A stretch of 64,000 bases of DNA from Agriotes lineatus (GCA_940337035.1 CALNHX010003562.1:62001-126000), one strand, 5' to 3'. Positions 1 to 11,929 are shown, numbered from the stretch's first letter. Notes: generated by a model from the sequence alone, not told the origin. A program made the numbers and translations.

Positions 1-485
1 ACCGAAACGCAAACTAGCACAAAGCATAGCTGAACTTGCTTCCTCGAGGCTCTGAATCTAACTAACTCTGAATTTACAGCGAGACGAACTCGCCAATTCA
101 AGGAGGGGCAAGCTCAAACACTATTGGCTGAGGCGATCCTGCGTAGCCAATCGGAGCATCGCACGTTATTTAGGAAAAATGCTTATTCTAAGAAACCTTA
201 ATGCTAAGCTCTCTCAATGAGGCAATTGAACGAAATCCATAAACCCATGATTCCCAAATATGCTAAGTCGGCTTAAGTTCTAGTAGAAAATGTATCCATC
301 CGCTTTAAAGCCATTAAGGGAAGCTTACAAATTCCTTTCCAACATTAACAGAGGCAAACAAATACGGCAAGATGCAAATTTGGCTTTACCACGACCTTTG
401 AATGAGATAAAACAGTTATGACTTGAATTACGTGATTAATTATAATCAAAAAGGTTTTGATGCACGCATCTGTGTGAATCAAACA
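1..485 (-). repeat. 3' LTR of the BEL/Pao element (partial)
   Basis: This is a direct copy of 6596-7080. It ends in CA at 484-485, which is the TG start of the LTR on the minus strand. The missing part corresponds to about 6336-6595 of the other LTR. Confidence 0.9.
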
Positions 486-499
486 TGCCGCCCCCGAAG
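486..499 (-). promoter_or_regulatory. polypurine tract of the BEL/Pao element
   Basis: Directly inside the LTR, the minus strand reads CTTCGGGGGCGGCA, a purine-rich run touching the LTR start. That is the expected place and composition for the primer of plus-strand DNA synthesis. Confidence 0.6.
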
Positions 500-710
500 T
501 GCCGACTATGGCACGACGTGATTAAATCCCAAAATTAAACTTAAATCTAACACTACAAAATAATCAAATGCATAACAAGAACTAATGACAGATGATAATC
601 CAAGAGTCTTACAGATAACTTACAACTAGCATGAATACAAGCAAAGAAACAACTAAACCTAGCAAAATGTTCAATTAGCGAAAACTACCAACTAAGAGCA
701 AAGTCAATGT

Positions 711-3700
711 TTATTGCCCTTGATCGCAATGATCGTCTTTGGGTAGGATGTACACTTTACGCACCGAGCGTTTCAGGAGATTCCCTCGGGAATCGCGCAC
801 TTGCACCACACGCACAACACCATCCGCTCCTGGATATGTGGCCGAAATGATTGCCAGTGGCCAACGGTAGCTTGGAGATGCCTCGTCGTGGACGAGTACC
901 ACGTCGCCCACCTGGGGGGCTAGAGACGTGCTGGAGGACTTCCACTTAGGCCGGCGCTGCAGGAGGTGGAGGTAGTCCCGGGACCAGCGATCCCAAAACT
1001 GCTGGGACAGCCGCTGGACCAGCCCATAGCGGCTGAGACGATTTTCCGGTATGCCCTGGAGTTGGGCTTCCGGAAACGAAGTCAGCTTCCGACCGATCAA
1101 GAAGTGGGCAGGAGTAAGGACTTCGGGGAATGAGGCGTCGGTAGGGAGAACACAGAGTGGACGGGAATTTAGTATCGCCTCCACTTGAGTCAGCATGGTG
1201 TAATACTCAACGAAAGTTAACTTTGCATTGCAAGATATTCGCCTTAAATAATATTTCAATGACTTTACCCCCGCTTCCCAAATGCCGCCAAAGTGCGGAG
1301 AGCGTGCCGGAATAAAATTCCACTTAATGTTATGTTTCGACAATTCTTCCCTTATGCATTGCTCACTAGAGCCTGACAGGATATTTTTTAATTCCGATAG
1401 CTGATTTCTGGCACCGGTGAAACAGGTAGCATTGTCAGAAAATATGTTGGAGGGTAAACCGCGTCTGGAGATGAATCTCCTCAATGATGCGATGAAAGCC
1501 TCCGTCGTGAGGTCTTCCACGAGTTCAAGATGAATAGCCTTCGTGGCTAAACACACAAATAGGGCTACGTAAGCCTTTACTTCTTTCGCGCCTCGCCCGG
1601 ATTTGTTTTTTATAAACACGGGACCCGCGTAATCTATCCCGCAATTACTGAAAGGGTGAGAGGGTGTGACACGAGCTTCGGGTAGTGATCCCATCAAGTG
1701 TTCATTCATCTTAGGCTTGGCCCGGAAGCATATCACGCAATTGTGTATTACTTTACGTATTAGGTCTTTGGCTCTCACGATCCAAAACTTATCCCGCAAT
1801 GAGGCCAGTAACACCGAGTGTCCACAATGCAAGAGCCGCAAATGCTCTTGCTTCACGATTAGCAACGACAAAGGGTGACTAGCTGGTAACAAAAGGGGAT
1901 GTTTCTGATCAAAGCTTAGATTGGAGTTTTCTAGACGGCCGCCCACGCGCAGTAGGCCCTGATCGTCCAGAAATGGGTTTAGAGAAAGCAGCGCACTATT
2001 TTTCGGCAATGGCGCTTTTTTAGACAAAACTGTTATTTCTCCGGAAAAGACTTCCGCCTGGGCAATTTTGATCAGGCGGCGAGTCGCGTCCTCCAATTCG
2101 TCAATGGCTGGAGGTCCCGACCAGCGCGTTTCGGTGTTTCTGTTTCTCGCGAGACGCAGGCAGTACGCGACTACGCGCTGTAATTTTGTAAAACTGGAAT
2201 AGCGCCTGAAAAGTTCAAATTCTGGGACGCGATGGTGAAGAGTGGCCACTACTGGGCGCGACTCTTGGGCTGCTAGCTCACCCGAATCAATTTTAACGGG
2301 CTGGGGTTTTAAGTCCGCCTGTGACAAAAATTCTGGCCCGTGCCACCACAAGCGTGAGTTGAGTAACTCCTGGGGTAACATTCCCCTGCTAATTATATCG
2401 GACGGGTTGCAATTTGTACGCACGTGAAACCATTCTTCCCTATTGCTTAGTTCGTGAATCTCGGACACCCGGTTCGCGACGAACGTCTTCCAATTACTCG
2501 CATCCTTATTTATCCAGTGCAGAGTTATGGTGGAGTCCGACCAATAGTACACGCGGTCAAATTTAAATGCGGAGGAATCGAGTATAGTTTTAATCAAACG
2601 AGCCAACAGTAAGGCTGCGCAAAGCTCCAAACGAGGCAAGGATATTGTTTTTAATGGAGCGACCCTTGACTTAGCACAAAGCAAATTGGTGGTGACATTA
2701 CCGCGCGCGTCAACGCAACGTATATACACGGCGCACCCGTAGGCTACAGAACTCGCGTCCGCAAATCCGTGGAGATCTATCGAATTTATGTCATCGCAAA
2801 TTACCCGTCTCGGAATTGCCAACGAGCCCAAAGAGCGTAATGAAGAATGGAGTTCGTCGTATCTGGAGCGCATCTCCATGGGCACCGTTTCGTCCCATGA
2901 CAACTTCAACTGCCAAAGCCGTTGCACGAGAAGTTTCAAAGTTAGAACGCTTGGACCAAGTAGTCCCAAGGGATCGAATATTTGAGCCATACTAGAGAGT
3001 ATAGCCCGCTTGGTAACTGATTTGCAACAGCTAGGGTTTACTCTGTAACTTAGCACGTCCCGCCGAGTATCCCAAAAAATGCCGAGAGTTTTCTCCGTGG
3101 CGTCTTCCGTCAAAGAAATGGGCTCCATGCTGCCGCGATCTACACCAATGGCGCTAGCTACTTCACTGTCGTTGGATGCCCACTTTCGCAATTCAAACCC
3201 GTACCCCGACAAAGCGCTACTAATTTCGAATTGCGTTTTTATGGCTTCCGCCCTATTTTCAAAACCAGTCAGTAGGTCATCTACATAAAAATCCCGGCTA
3301 ATTCTTAATGAGGCCTCTGGAAGCGATGCTTCGATTTCCTGGGCGATTTGTATCAAGCACCTAGTTGCTAGGTACGAGGCTGATTTAGTACCGTAGGTGA
3401 CCGTTAATAATTTGAAGCATTTTACCGCTGAGGTTTTGTCGTCACGCCATAAAATTAATTGGTATTGCGTCTGCGAGGGGTCCACGAGAATTTGCCTATA
3501 CATTTTGGCGCAATCTGCTTTCAGCACGTACTTGAATTGCCTAAAGCGACAAAGAATTGCAAACAACGACTGCTGGACCACTGGGCCCTTATGTTGAAGG
3601 TCGTTAAGCGATACTCCGGAGGAGGACGCACAACTGCCGTCAAAAACAACGCGATGTTTGGTCGTTGAACTGTCCTCCTTTATGACTGGCAAATGTGGTA

Positions 3701-3986
3701 AATAAAACCTAGGATGAGGAAGGCTCGCTTCGTCGTCCACCTTGCTCAAGTGACCAAGCGACTCGTATTCTTTGAGAAATGCGGAATACGCGGTTTTCAA
3801 CTCGGGATTTTTTGACAATTTGTTTTCTAATGAATAGAAACGCTTTAACGCTATACCGCGCGAGTCTCCCAGCGATGGAGCATCTTTCCTGAAAGGTATG
3901 CTCACGATGAACCTACGCGGCTCCGACGACGCCCGTTTCGTAGTCGATTGAAAATGGTCTTCGCAAAATTTGTCATCAGCAGAGAG
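711..3986 (-). pseudogene. BEL/Pao pol: reverse transcriptase, A17-type region, RNase H-like, integrase
   Basis: The open frame runs from just after a TGA at 3987-3989 to a stop at 711. Domains in order: reverse transcriptase over roughly the first 300 residues, with the active-site motif FYVDDLLTG near residue 210; the Pao/A17-type region with GLLGPSVLTLKLL; an RNase H-like part with LHGFADASSVAYG; an HHCC-type integrase zinc-binding region (LRLLHCGHS, then CVICFRAKP); the integrase core with GIDYAGPV, IFSDNATCF and HFGGIWEAGVKSL supplying the D, D and E positions; and a C-terminal DUF5641-like domain with VGDVVLVHD. The pol part is open over more than 1,060 codons and damaged only by the upstream stop. 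Confidence 0.93.
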
Positions 3987-5141
3987 TCAGCCTGATGAAC
4001 CGTAAGCCCCCTCGATTTCCCAAAATCTCTGAATGCCGTGCTCGATGCCGGCTACACTTAAATGAACTCTATTTGAAAGCATGAGCGCTCGATTTTCGAT
4101 GTTCATGTTTCCGCCTAAAACCCAACCAAAAAGAGTTTTTGTTAAGAATGGCTTCTCTGGGCCCAATTTCACCTGTCCCTGACAGAGCACTTGCCAAAAG
4201 ACATTCGCGCCTAATAAAAGATCAATCTTTCCCGATGTATTACAATCTGAATCGGCTAGCACAATGTTTGGTGGGATCTTCAAATCCCTCAACGAGAAAG
4301 AAAGGGCCGGCAGAGGGTCCGTAATTTTGTCTAACACAATACAGCTCAAAATGTCCTCGTATTTCCCGTTACGGGAGCGGATTCGAACGTTTGCTCTGAA
4401 TTCAGCGTTCAGAGCCCTGGCACCAACACCCGACAGTGAGGTGATATTACCTCGTTTCTCAATTTTCAAATTTTGACACAAGTCGGCGCTAACTAAGTTA
4501 AGTTGGGATCCGGGGTCCAAAAGAGCTTTTGCCCGGGAAAATGACCCGGAGGATCCTTCTACGAATACGCTAACCGTGGACAATAAAACTTGGGCTGGCG
4601 CCGCGATTGCAGGACGGCTACAAGCTGCTGAAACGGATGCGACGGGTGCCTCGCTCGGGGAGACGGCCCCGACCTCCCGTGCGTCACTGCTGGATTCTGG
4701 CGGTCCAGGACGCGGCGACGAAGTATTTTCGTGCGCGTCGCGCTTTGGACGCAAACACAGTAAAGTATGGTGCTTTTTTCTGCATACGCGGCATCTCGAC
4801 GATGTGCATTTTACCACGAAATGTCCGGGCTTGAGACAATTGTTGCATAATTTCAAACGACGCGCCTCTTCGATACGAGCGTTTACCGACAATTTTGAGA
4901 ATGATTCGCAAGCGCTAATCGAATGATTACTATTTTTGCAAAAATCACAAGAGTGATTACCTTGCTCTCTGGCTACATGAGCGCGTGCATGACTTTTTTG
5001 CTCGGATCCCTGATTTCCCAAACTCGAACCTATTTTCGCAGCTTCCAGCGAACCTAATAAGTGACTTTTGCTCTCTAAAAAATCTAACAACTCTCGCAAA
5101 GTAGGAAATTGTCCGGCATGTTTGCATAATTCCCAGTCAGT
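3987..5141 (-). pseudogene. BEL/Pao gag zinc knuckles and aspartic protease segment
   Basis: The frame lies between the TAG at 5142-5144 and the TGA at 3987-3989, in the same frame as pol. The N-terminal part carries Cys/His clusters (CDFCKNSNHSISACESF, CNNCLKPGHFVVKC, CRVCRKKHHTLLC), a nucleic-acid-binding zinc-knuckle array typical of BEL gag. The following region resembles the DUF1758 aspartic peptidase. Its active-site signature reads LLDPGSQLN, where BEL proteases normally have D-S-G-S or D-T-G-S, so the residue after the catalytic Asp is Pro. That change may itself impair the protease. Confidence 0.88.
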
Positions 5142-5471
5142 CTACATTGCTGAGCTGAGCTTCGAAACTATGATATGTATTAGTATGGTGTCGACTGTGG
5201 GTTCCCCGTACGCCTTTAAAATTTCCAAAATTCTAACTACACTATCGAGCAGCCTTTGAACAGACGAATGTGAATCCTTTTTTACGTTCTCTAAACTGAA
5301 TAACGCATTTATGTTTGATTTTACGATCAGTTTCTTATTTTCAAATCGCTTGACTAGAATGTCCCAAGCAATGGTATAGTTATCGTTGGTAACTTTTAAC
5401 GACGAGATTGAACTAGCAGCTTCTGCCTTAAGGGAAGAAATCAAATAGTAAAATTTCTGAACGTTGGTCAA
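5142..5471 (-). pseudogene. BEL/Pao gag middle segment (DUF1759-like)
   Basis: This short frame, in phase with the downstream gag-pol frames, starts right where the N-terminal gag frame ends and closes at a TAG (5142-5144). The sequence (VQKFYYLISSLKAEAASSI, then AWDILVKRFENKK) follows the DUF1759 pattern of BEL/Pao gag. The join with the N-terminal frame falls inside the conserved domain, so the break at about 5470 is a one-base frameshift and not a domain boundary. Confidence 0.88.
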
Positions 5472-5995
5472 ATTAGACTAACGTTGTTATGAATAAGCGA
5501 CGTAAAGGAGTCATGAAATTGAACCCAATTCTCGAATTTCCCCGAAAAGGAAGGCAAATCTAAGGGTGGTAATCTTAATCCAGCGAGCTCTCCTGAAGGG
5601 CCACTTTGCGAAGAATTTTGACCTACATTCGGTTTTATACCCGAACTGATCTTATTTTTTGATAAGAATTCCTTTACTGCGCTACTAATCTCGCTAAAAT
5701 GAGTCATAAAAGAGTCAAATTCATTGAAAAGTTCATCAAAGTTTTCAGCGTCGGCCTCCATTAGGCCCTCCATTGACTTCTTATACTCATCCAACAAATT
5801 TTGGAAACAACTAAACTCTTCTGACAAGTTGCCGACCTCGTGAGCCTTCACGGGGCTGGACGAAGAAATTCTATGAAATAGAGTTTTGAAACGATCTACT
5901 TGGGCTTTTATGAATTTGCAACGAGTGGTTAAAGTGCGAGTTTCCGACATGACCGCTGATGTCGAACGAGTTTCCACCATGACTGACACAAGCAA
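5468..5995 (-). pseudogene. BEL/Pao gag N-terminal segment
   Basis: This 175-codon minus frame begins near the leader of the element. A methionine a few residues in (MVETRS) is an alternative start. It contains an acidic, helix-prone N-terminal part and then the beginning of the DUF1759 domain (LPPLDLPSFSGKFENWVQF). It runs out of frame at about 5470, after which the match continues in the next frame. The leader upstream holds GGTCCTTCGAGCCGG on the minus strand near 6255-6275. Confidence 0.85.
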
Positions 5996-6335
5996 AAAAC
6001 AGCACTAAACGAAGGTGTAATGGAAAAGCACTTACTTTTGATTTGAGAACGTAGTAACTTCTTGACGAACAGAAAACCAACCCGCTGCCGATCGCTGCCG
6101 CTTGACGTGGGACCTGGACTCGGTGTAAGCTCTCGATGGTTGAATTTCCTGGTGTTGGCGAAGCTTCTTGACGCTCTCCGACGAAACGATGTTGGAGCAA
6201 TTGCATCCACCAGCTACTGGAAACTTGTACACTCGCGTTTTTTAGCTTCTTCCACATCCGGCTCGAAGGACCAATGTTTTTTGTACGATTAACTTGATAA
6301 GAGGCTTCCACGAATGGGGCCCCCAATTAATCCAC

Positions 6336-7080
6336 TGCGAGTTCCGGTTCAATGGGATTGCCGGGAACTGCCACTTAATAACCCTAACTTGGGTTCAGTT
6401 AGTTGTTGGAGTGAAACAAGACTTAACAAACACGAGTATATTGAGTAACAACGATTACAAACGTCACTGATGGACCGATGGTTTTTTACAAAAGCTTCAA
6501 CTGTTGTGACACGCTTGGATTGGCCACGCGAAAATAGCGAATTGCGCGTAACCGTAACACAAAATAACCTGGAAACGACTTTACCAGGGAGTTAGACCGA
6601 AACGCAAACTAGCACAAAGCATAGCTGAACTTGCTTCCTCGAGGCTCTGAATCTAACTAACTCTGAATTTACAGCGAGACGAACTCGCCAATTCAAGGAG
6701 GGGCAAGCTCAAACACTATTGGCTGAGGCGATCCTGCGTAGCCAATCGGAGCATCGCACGTTATTTAGGAAAAATGCTTATTCTAAGAAACCTTAATGCT
6801 AAGCTCTCTCAATGAGGCAATTGAACGAAATCCATAAACCCATGATTCCCAAATATGCTAAGTCGGCTTAAGTTCTAGTAGAAAATGTATCCATCCGCTT
6901 TAAAGCCATTAAGGGAAGCTTACAAATTCCTTTCCAACATTAACAGAGGCAAACAAATACGGCAAGATGCAAATTTGGCTTTACCACGACCTTTGAATGA
7001 GATAAAACAGTTATGACTTGAATTACGTGATTAATTATAATCAAAAAGGTTTTGATGCACGCATCTGTGTGAATCAAACA
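6336..7080 (-). repeat. 5' LTR of the BEL/Pao element
   Basis: 6596-7080 duplicates 1-485. I extend the left edge to the TG at 6336 because a primer-binding-like stretch (minus strand TGGGGGCCCC, near 6317-6327) lies just inside. The inner edge is an inference; the outer edge at 7080 is firm because the copies diverge there. Confidence 0.75.
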
Positions 7081-8828
7081 AAAGTAAAACGATTGAAATT
7101 GTTATTAATGGAAGATTTTATACCACGTACAACTTTAGAATTCTTTTTTTCAATTTTTGAAAAATCCACATTTAATCTAAAACCAGCTGGGTTTTTCGAT
7201 TTAAAAAAAAAGAGTTTTAACACCATAAAATTCGTTTCTACGTCCTTCGTCTAAGAGACGAAGATGGTAGTGTAATGGTGAAAAAAACACCTTTCGAGAT
7301 TTCTCCAGATCTTCACGTTTCAGGTTCCCTAGATGACGAAAAACAGGTTTTCTCCATTCAGTCTGTCTGTCTGTTATAAAAAAGACAAAAATGGATACTG
7401 ATTAGCACGTCGTATATGTATAATCCAGCCGCGAGCGCAAATGCGAGTCGTTCCTTCGTGGCTGAACGGACTAGAGGGCGGGTTGTGCCCGGCTGCTGCC
7501 AAGCGTTGAAATTGCTCTCCCAGGCGGTGAAATCGCGCTGAGATCGAACTCTACTGCCTGCAATGTTTTTTTTTAATTTACAAATTGATGTAATTCTCAT
7601 TACCAAGTGTTTTCGTTTATTGTTTCAGTATTATTAGGAACGTAAGATAGTTTACTCCTAATTTTCTTTGATTTTTCAATATGTTTACGAGAGAAGTTCT
7701 AAGTAAAGCCTCTTGCGGATTTTTCTATATTTTTATAAGAGATAAAACGAAGTAAAACTATATTGATAAGGGATGGCAGAACTCTCATAAATGTATAAAT
7801 TACTCTTTTAATGCAAACAGTGACAGTAGGTTTTACAACAATAAAATGATGCGTTTATGTTAAATTTCGGTTTCTGCGGATGGCTACACTCAATTACTTT
7901 TCAATTTCTAAGTTACTTATGCAAATACAAAAAAGTAACATGTCAATACTATCGTTATTAGTTAAAATTTCACAACTTCTTTATTTTTACTATCGAATAA
8001 GCATTTATTGTCAAATACTTGAAAAGCGATAATTAAGGTCTGGAATCTATCGCCTAGTATTTCCATTTAATAATGTCAATGCCCCTCGCAGCCAGTTCAT
8101 ATCATTGTAAAGTAATAGTAATAATAACAATTTATTTAAACCCTTTTGGTTTACAAAAATACACATTGGCCTCGTCAAAAACTAGTATATAATAATAAAA
8201 TTGTCTTGTTAATAAACATGCAGTTAATTTGTAAACACCACAACAAACATACACAGTGGCTTAGTATTTTATAGAGATGTGAGACGTCAGCAATTTTTTC
8301 AAACGATTTTTAAATGCATTTTTAAATCATTTGGTATGTTGTTATCTTCACACAGTTATACGAGTATGGATATGGACCCTTTTCAAAAAGTGCTTTCCTG
8401 TGTAATGGAATTTGTAGGTCAAGACGGTTTCTTGTATACATTTGAGTATAAGCGCCACCATTTCTGTTAAAGTAGCAAATGTGACTTTTGGTTTTTAACG
8501 CAATATTTCATACGAATATTGCAGGCAGCGTTATTGTGTTCAGATTTTTGAAATATTCTTTGCAGGAAGCATTCGGCGGAAAATCTAGAATGGTACGGTG
8601 CATATTTTTTGCATTATAAAAAGTTTGTGTGCATAAGAATAGGTACACCAAAATACAATTCTATAGGAGAGCAACCGGTAAATAACACTAGACAACAAAT
8701 GTTATATTTTTTTTATTTTTCTTTAGAAACTATGTAGAATTTTCGTTTCTATTATAATTCTAATAATAGTAATAAAAACTAATTTATTCTGGCACTTCAT
8801 AAATGAAACAATATTAATTAGGTACCTA
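7081..8828. other. AT-rich stretch without a recognisable gene
   Basis: No frame here carries recognisable protein similarity. The only structure found is a short fragment at 7288-7376 related to the TIR elements at 9.9-11.3 kb. The rest is simple AT-rich sequence. Confidence 0.6.
7288..7376 (+). repeat. fragment of the 9.9-11.3 kb dispersed element, opposite orientation
   Basis: The plus strand contains CAGATCTTCACGTTT and then TCTGTCTGTCTGT, spaced as in the reverse complement of 10400-10520 and 11130-11250. It is a partial copy in the other orientation. Confidence 0.6.
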
Positions 8829-8832
8829 TGTA

Positions 8833-9828
8833 CAGTGTGTCCCAAATTGGACACTTTTGATAGGAAACATTCATTTCTAGAGGAGATAGTAAAAAACTAA
8901 CTTACATGTTACGGGCTCGTTTTTTGTGTAAAAATGAATGGCGAAAACCGCACATCGATATCTTGATCGCTTTAAAAGATACAGGGTGATTTTCAATTAG
9001 GTGCATTTTTGACTTACCCCCGTAACTTGCTTATTTGTGAATATTTTGTGTTTCTGCAAAAACATTCTTAAGGCACTTTTTTAAAAGGAATCGAATGGTA
9101 TGCTTAGTGTTTTTGTAAAACAAATGGCGGGGAAGCTATGACATAAACTTTTATTTTTACTTATGGTAAATTTTCGACTCACCCCTGTAACTTGCTTATT
9201 TGTGAATGTTTTGTGTTTCTGCAAAAACATTCTTAAGGCTATTTTTTAAAAGGAATCGAATGGTATGCTTAATGTTTTTGTAAAACAAATGGCAGGGAAG
9301 CTATGACATAAACTTTTGTTTTTACTTATGGTAAATAAAAATAGAAGTTTATGTCACAGCTTCCCCGCCATTTGTTTTACAAAAACACTAAGCATACCAT
9401 TCGATTCCTTTTAAAAAAGTGCTTTAAGAATGTTTTTTGCAGAAACACAAAATATTCACAAATAAGCAAGTTACGGGGGTGAGTCGAAAATTTACCATAA
9501 GTAAAAATGAAAGTTTATGTCACACCTTCCCCGCCATTTGTTTTACAAAAACACTAACCATACTATTCGATTCCTTTTAAAAAAGTGCCTTAAGAATGTT
9601 TTTGCAGAAACACAAAATATTCACAAATAAGCAAGTTACGGGGGTAAGTCAAAAATGCACCAAATTGAAAATCACCCTGTATCTTTTAAAGCGATCAAGA
9701 TATCGATGTGCGGTTTTCGCCATTCATTTTTACACAAAAAACGAGCCCGTAACATGTAAGTTAGTTTTATACTATCTCCTCTAGAAATGAATGTTTCCTA
9801 TCAAAAGTGTCCAATTTGGGACACACTG
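8833..9828. mobile_element. 1 kb foldback (palindromic) element with TA flanks
   Basis: The left arm from CAGTGTGTCCCAAATTGG is mirrored by the right arm ending in CCAATTTGGGACACACTG, and the match continues almost to the centre near 9330-9345. TA dinucleotides flank both ends (8831-8832 and 9829-9830), as expected for a Tc1/mariner-type target. Each arm contains a second level of repetition: a block of about 166 bp beginning near 9012 recurs near 9178, and both recur inverted in the right arm. No coding frame is credible. It is most likely a non-autonomous foldback/MITE. Confidence 0.85.
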
Positions 9829-9924
9829 TACATTACACGGAGCTGTATGCTATCGTCCTGTTTGGATTATTTATAAACGTACGGGACATTATGAAATAAA
9901 AATCTGGTGTGATACACGCACACA

Positions 9925-10548
9925 ACTTCCTTTTACAGTGATCTTATAATTAACCGAAAATTTGATTTTCAATTTTTAGCATTTGTGAAAAATTTTCAAA
10001 AATTACCAATTCTACAAAAACGGTACAAAATCGTGTTAGTTGAAAAAACAAATTTTCTCTAGAATTTTAAGCTAAATTCAAAAATTTAATAATATACCGG
10101 GTGTTCTATTTAAAATAGGAGTCAATGAAAAAAATAGAAAAAAACAAAATAAACTTATTTTAGAAGTATTCAACTGGAAAATCACCTATCTCACATCAAT
10201 ACACATTAAAAATTTAATAAAAATGTGAAGTTTGAAAAAAATCGTTAGAGCTGTTTTTGAAAAAATCGAAAAAAACTGAAAAATCACAAGAGTAAACACC
10301 TATTTCCGGTTACGCGATTTTCTTCAAAAGCTTGCTGTCGCATCTACATAGTACACAACACTTATATATGAAGTTTCAATGCCATACCTCTTTTCGTTTT
10401 TGAGATATTCTGTTCACAGACAGACAGACAGACCAATGAAAAAAAATGTTTTTTGGGATCAAGGGACTCTAAAACGTGAAGATCTGTTGAAAACTCAATT
10501 TCGAATTTTTGGGGTGAATCCAATACTTCCTCTATCGTAAAAGAAAGT
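9925..10548. mobile_element. 624-bp TIR element, copy 1
   Basis: It begins ACTTCCTTTTAC and ends GTAAAAGAAAGT, an imperfect inverted repeat of the start. The same sequence recurs as the next element in the same orientation about 720 bp downstream, including about 25 bp of shared 5' flank. A CAGA microsatellite lies inside near 10418. No autonomous coding capacity is seen. Confidence 0.7.
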
Positions 10549-10644
10549 AAAAAGGCACCACTAACAATCACACCTCTGAAAGAGGAGCCGCTATCGTTCA
10601 TATGCTGTCACTATGAGAAAAATCTGGTGTGATACACTCACACA

Positions 10645-11280
10645 ACTTCCTTTTACAGTGATCTTATAATTAGTCAAAAATTTCATTTTTAATTTTTAAC
10701 CATTTGTTAAAAATTTTCAAAAATTACAAATTCTACAAAAACGGTACAAAATCGAGTGTTAGTTGAAGAGACAAATTTTCTCTAGAATTTTAAGGTGAAT
10801 TCAAAAATGTAATAATATACCGGGTCTTTTATTTAAAATAGGAGTTAATAATAGAAAAAAAAACAAAAGAAACCCACTTTAGAAGTATGCAACTGGAAAA
10901 TCACCTATTTCACATCAATACACATTAAAAATGTAGTAAAAATGTAACGTTTAAAAAAAATCGTTACAGCCGTTTTTGAAAAAATCGAAAAAAACTGAAA
11001 AATCACAAGAGTAAACACCTACTTCCGGTTATGCGATTTTCTTCAAAAGCTTGCTGTCTCATCTACATAGTACACAAAACTTATATATGAAGTTTCAATG
11101 CCATACCTCTTTTCGTTTTTGAGATATTCTGTTCACAGACACACAGACACACAGACACACAGACCAATGAAAAAAATATGTTTTTTGGGATCAGGGGACT
11201 CTAAAACGTGAAGATCTGTTGAAAACTCAATTTCGAATTTTTGGGGTGAATCCAATACTTCCTTTATAGTAAAAGGAAGT
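10645..11280. mobile_element. 636-bp TIR element, copy 2
   Basis: It begins ACTTCCTTTTAC and ends GTAAAAGGAAGT, a perfect 12-bp terminal inverted repeat. It is a tandem relative of the element at 9925-10548 with scattered differences and small indels. The shared flank CTGGTGTGATACAC upstream of both copies suggests segmental tandem duplication and not two independent insertions. Confidence 0.7.
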
Positions 11281-11574
11281 AAAAATGTCACAGTTTGAAC
11301 TGCCAATATAAGATGAAGACTTCGTGACATCATCACTATTCTCTTCTTTAGTTGTTTTATGAACTATTTTTGTGCTTGTACACGTAAGTACATATAATAA
11401 ACAAGTAGTAATTAATTACAAATATTTAGTGTTGCTTACTGCATCACCGCTCACGGCATAACGCATAACCCATACATTTCGTGTGAATAGTATTCTGAGG
11501 AGCATTTCTACTTATTTCCTCTAAATTACGAGGAGTCGTTTGGGCTCTGTATAAAACTTGGTATATTTTGGCCG

Positions 11575-11613
11575 TCGTCTGCGTTGATTGTTATAAACAA
11601 TCAACGCAGACGA
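11575..11613. repeat. perfect 18-bp hairpin with 3-nt loop
   Basis: The arm TCGTCTGCGTTGATTGTT is followed by ATA and then its exact reverse complement. It lies about 80 bp upstream of the ATG of a small open frame. Its function is unknown. Confidence 0.8.
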
Positions 11614-11695
11614 TGATTTTGGCATTGCAAAAAGCAAACAATTTACTGTCGAGTACATTTAGTCACGATAAAATCTGCTAAAAAAATAAGAGAAA

Positions 11696-11911
11696 ATGTC
11701 ACTAAAAATTATACTGACAGAGGGTATCAAATGCAACCCTGAACATGTAAAATGCCCAGAATACGGCCCTGCGCCCGATGTCCAATTTTGGGGCTCGGCA
11801 GCAACCGGGGCTCCGAACTATGCGTTTTATATTCTAAACGGCGAAAAATATTTAGATGTAAGTCGTTTAAGTAAGAACAAGGGGACCATTGATCGATACG
11901 CGAGCATGTGA
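11696..11911 (+). CDS. small unassigned open frame, possible exon
   Basis: A 71-codon frame starting MSLKIILTEG. I do not recognise its family. It has two cysteines, in IKCNPEHVKCPEYG, and a Gly/Ala-rich middle. GTAAGT at 11857-11862 would be a textbook splice donor after YLD, so only the first 54 codons may be exonic. The composition is more GC-rich and codon-like than its surroundings. It may equally be a fragment of an unrecognised element. No partner exon was found. Confidence 0.25.
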   Translation: MSLKIILTEGIKCNPEHVKCPEYGPAPDVQFWGSAATGAPNYAFYILNGEKYLDVSRLSKNKGTIDRYASM

Positions 11912-11929
11912 TTCGAAAGCGGGCCGGGC

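Larger units (their letters stand above)
1..7080 (-). mobile_element. BEL/Pao LTR retrotransposon, left LTR truncated by window edge
   Basis: Bases 1-485 recur at 6596-7080 as long terminal repeats ending in CA, and the minus strand between them encodes gag, aspartic protease, reverse transcriptase, RNase H-like and integrase segments in BEL/Pao order. Gag and pol run as one reading direction without an env-like gene. The coding region is broken by a one-base frame change near 5470, a TAG at 5142-5144 and a TGA at 3987-3989, so this copy should not make its polyprotein. The lesions are few and the LTR copies look very similar by eye, which suggests a fairly recent insertion. The target duplication cannot be seen because the left end lies outside the window. 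Confidence 0.93.

Noticed and set aside
7018..7254. 78-codon plus-strand frame at the right LTR edge
   Set aside because: Starts inside the LTR, low complexity, no recognisable similarity.
10410..10432. CAGA microsatellite considered as a separate regulatory repeat
   Set aside because: It is part of both copies of the TIR element and short.
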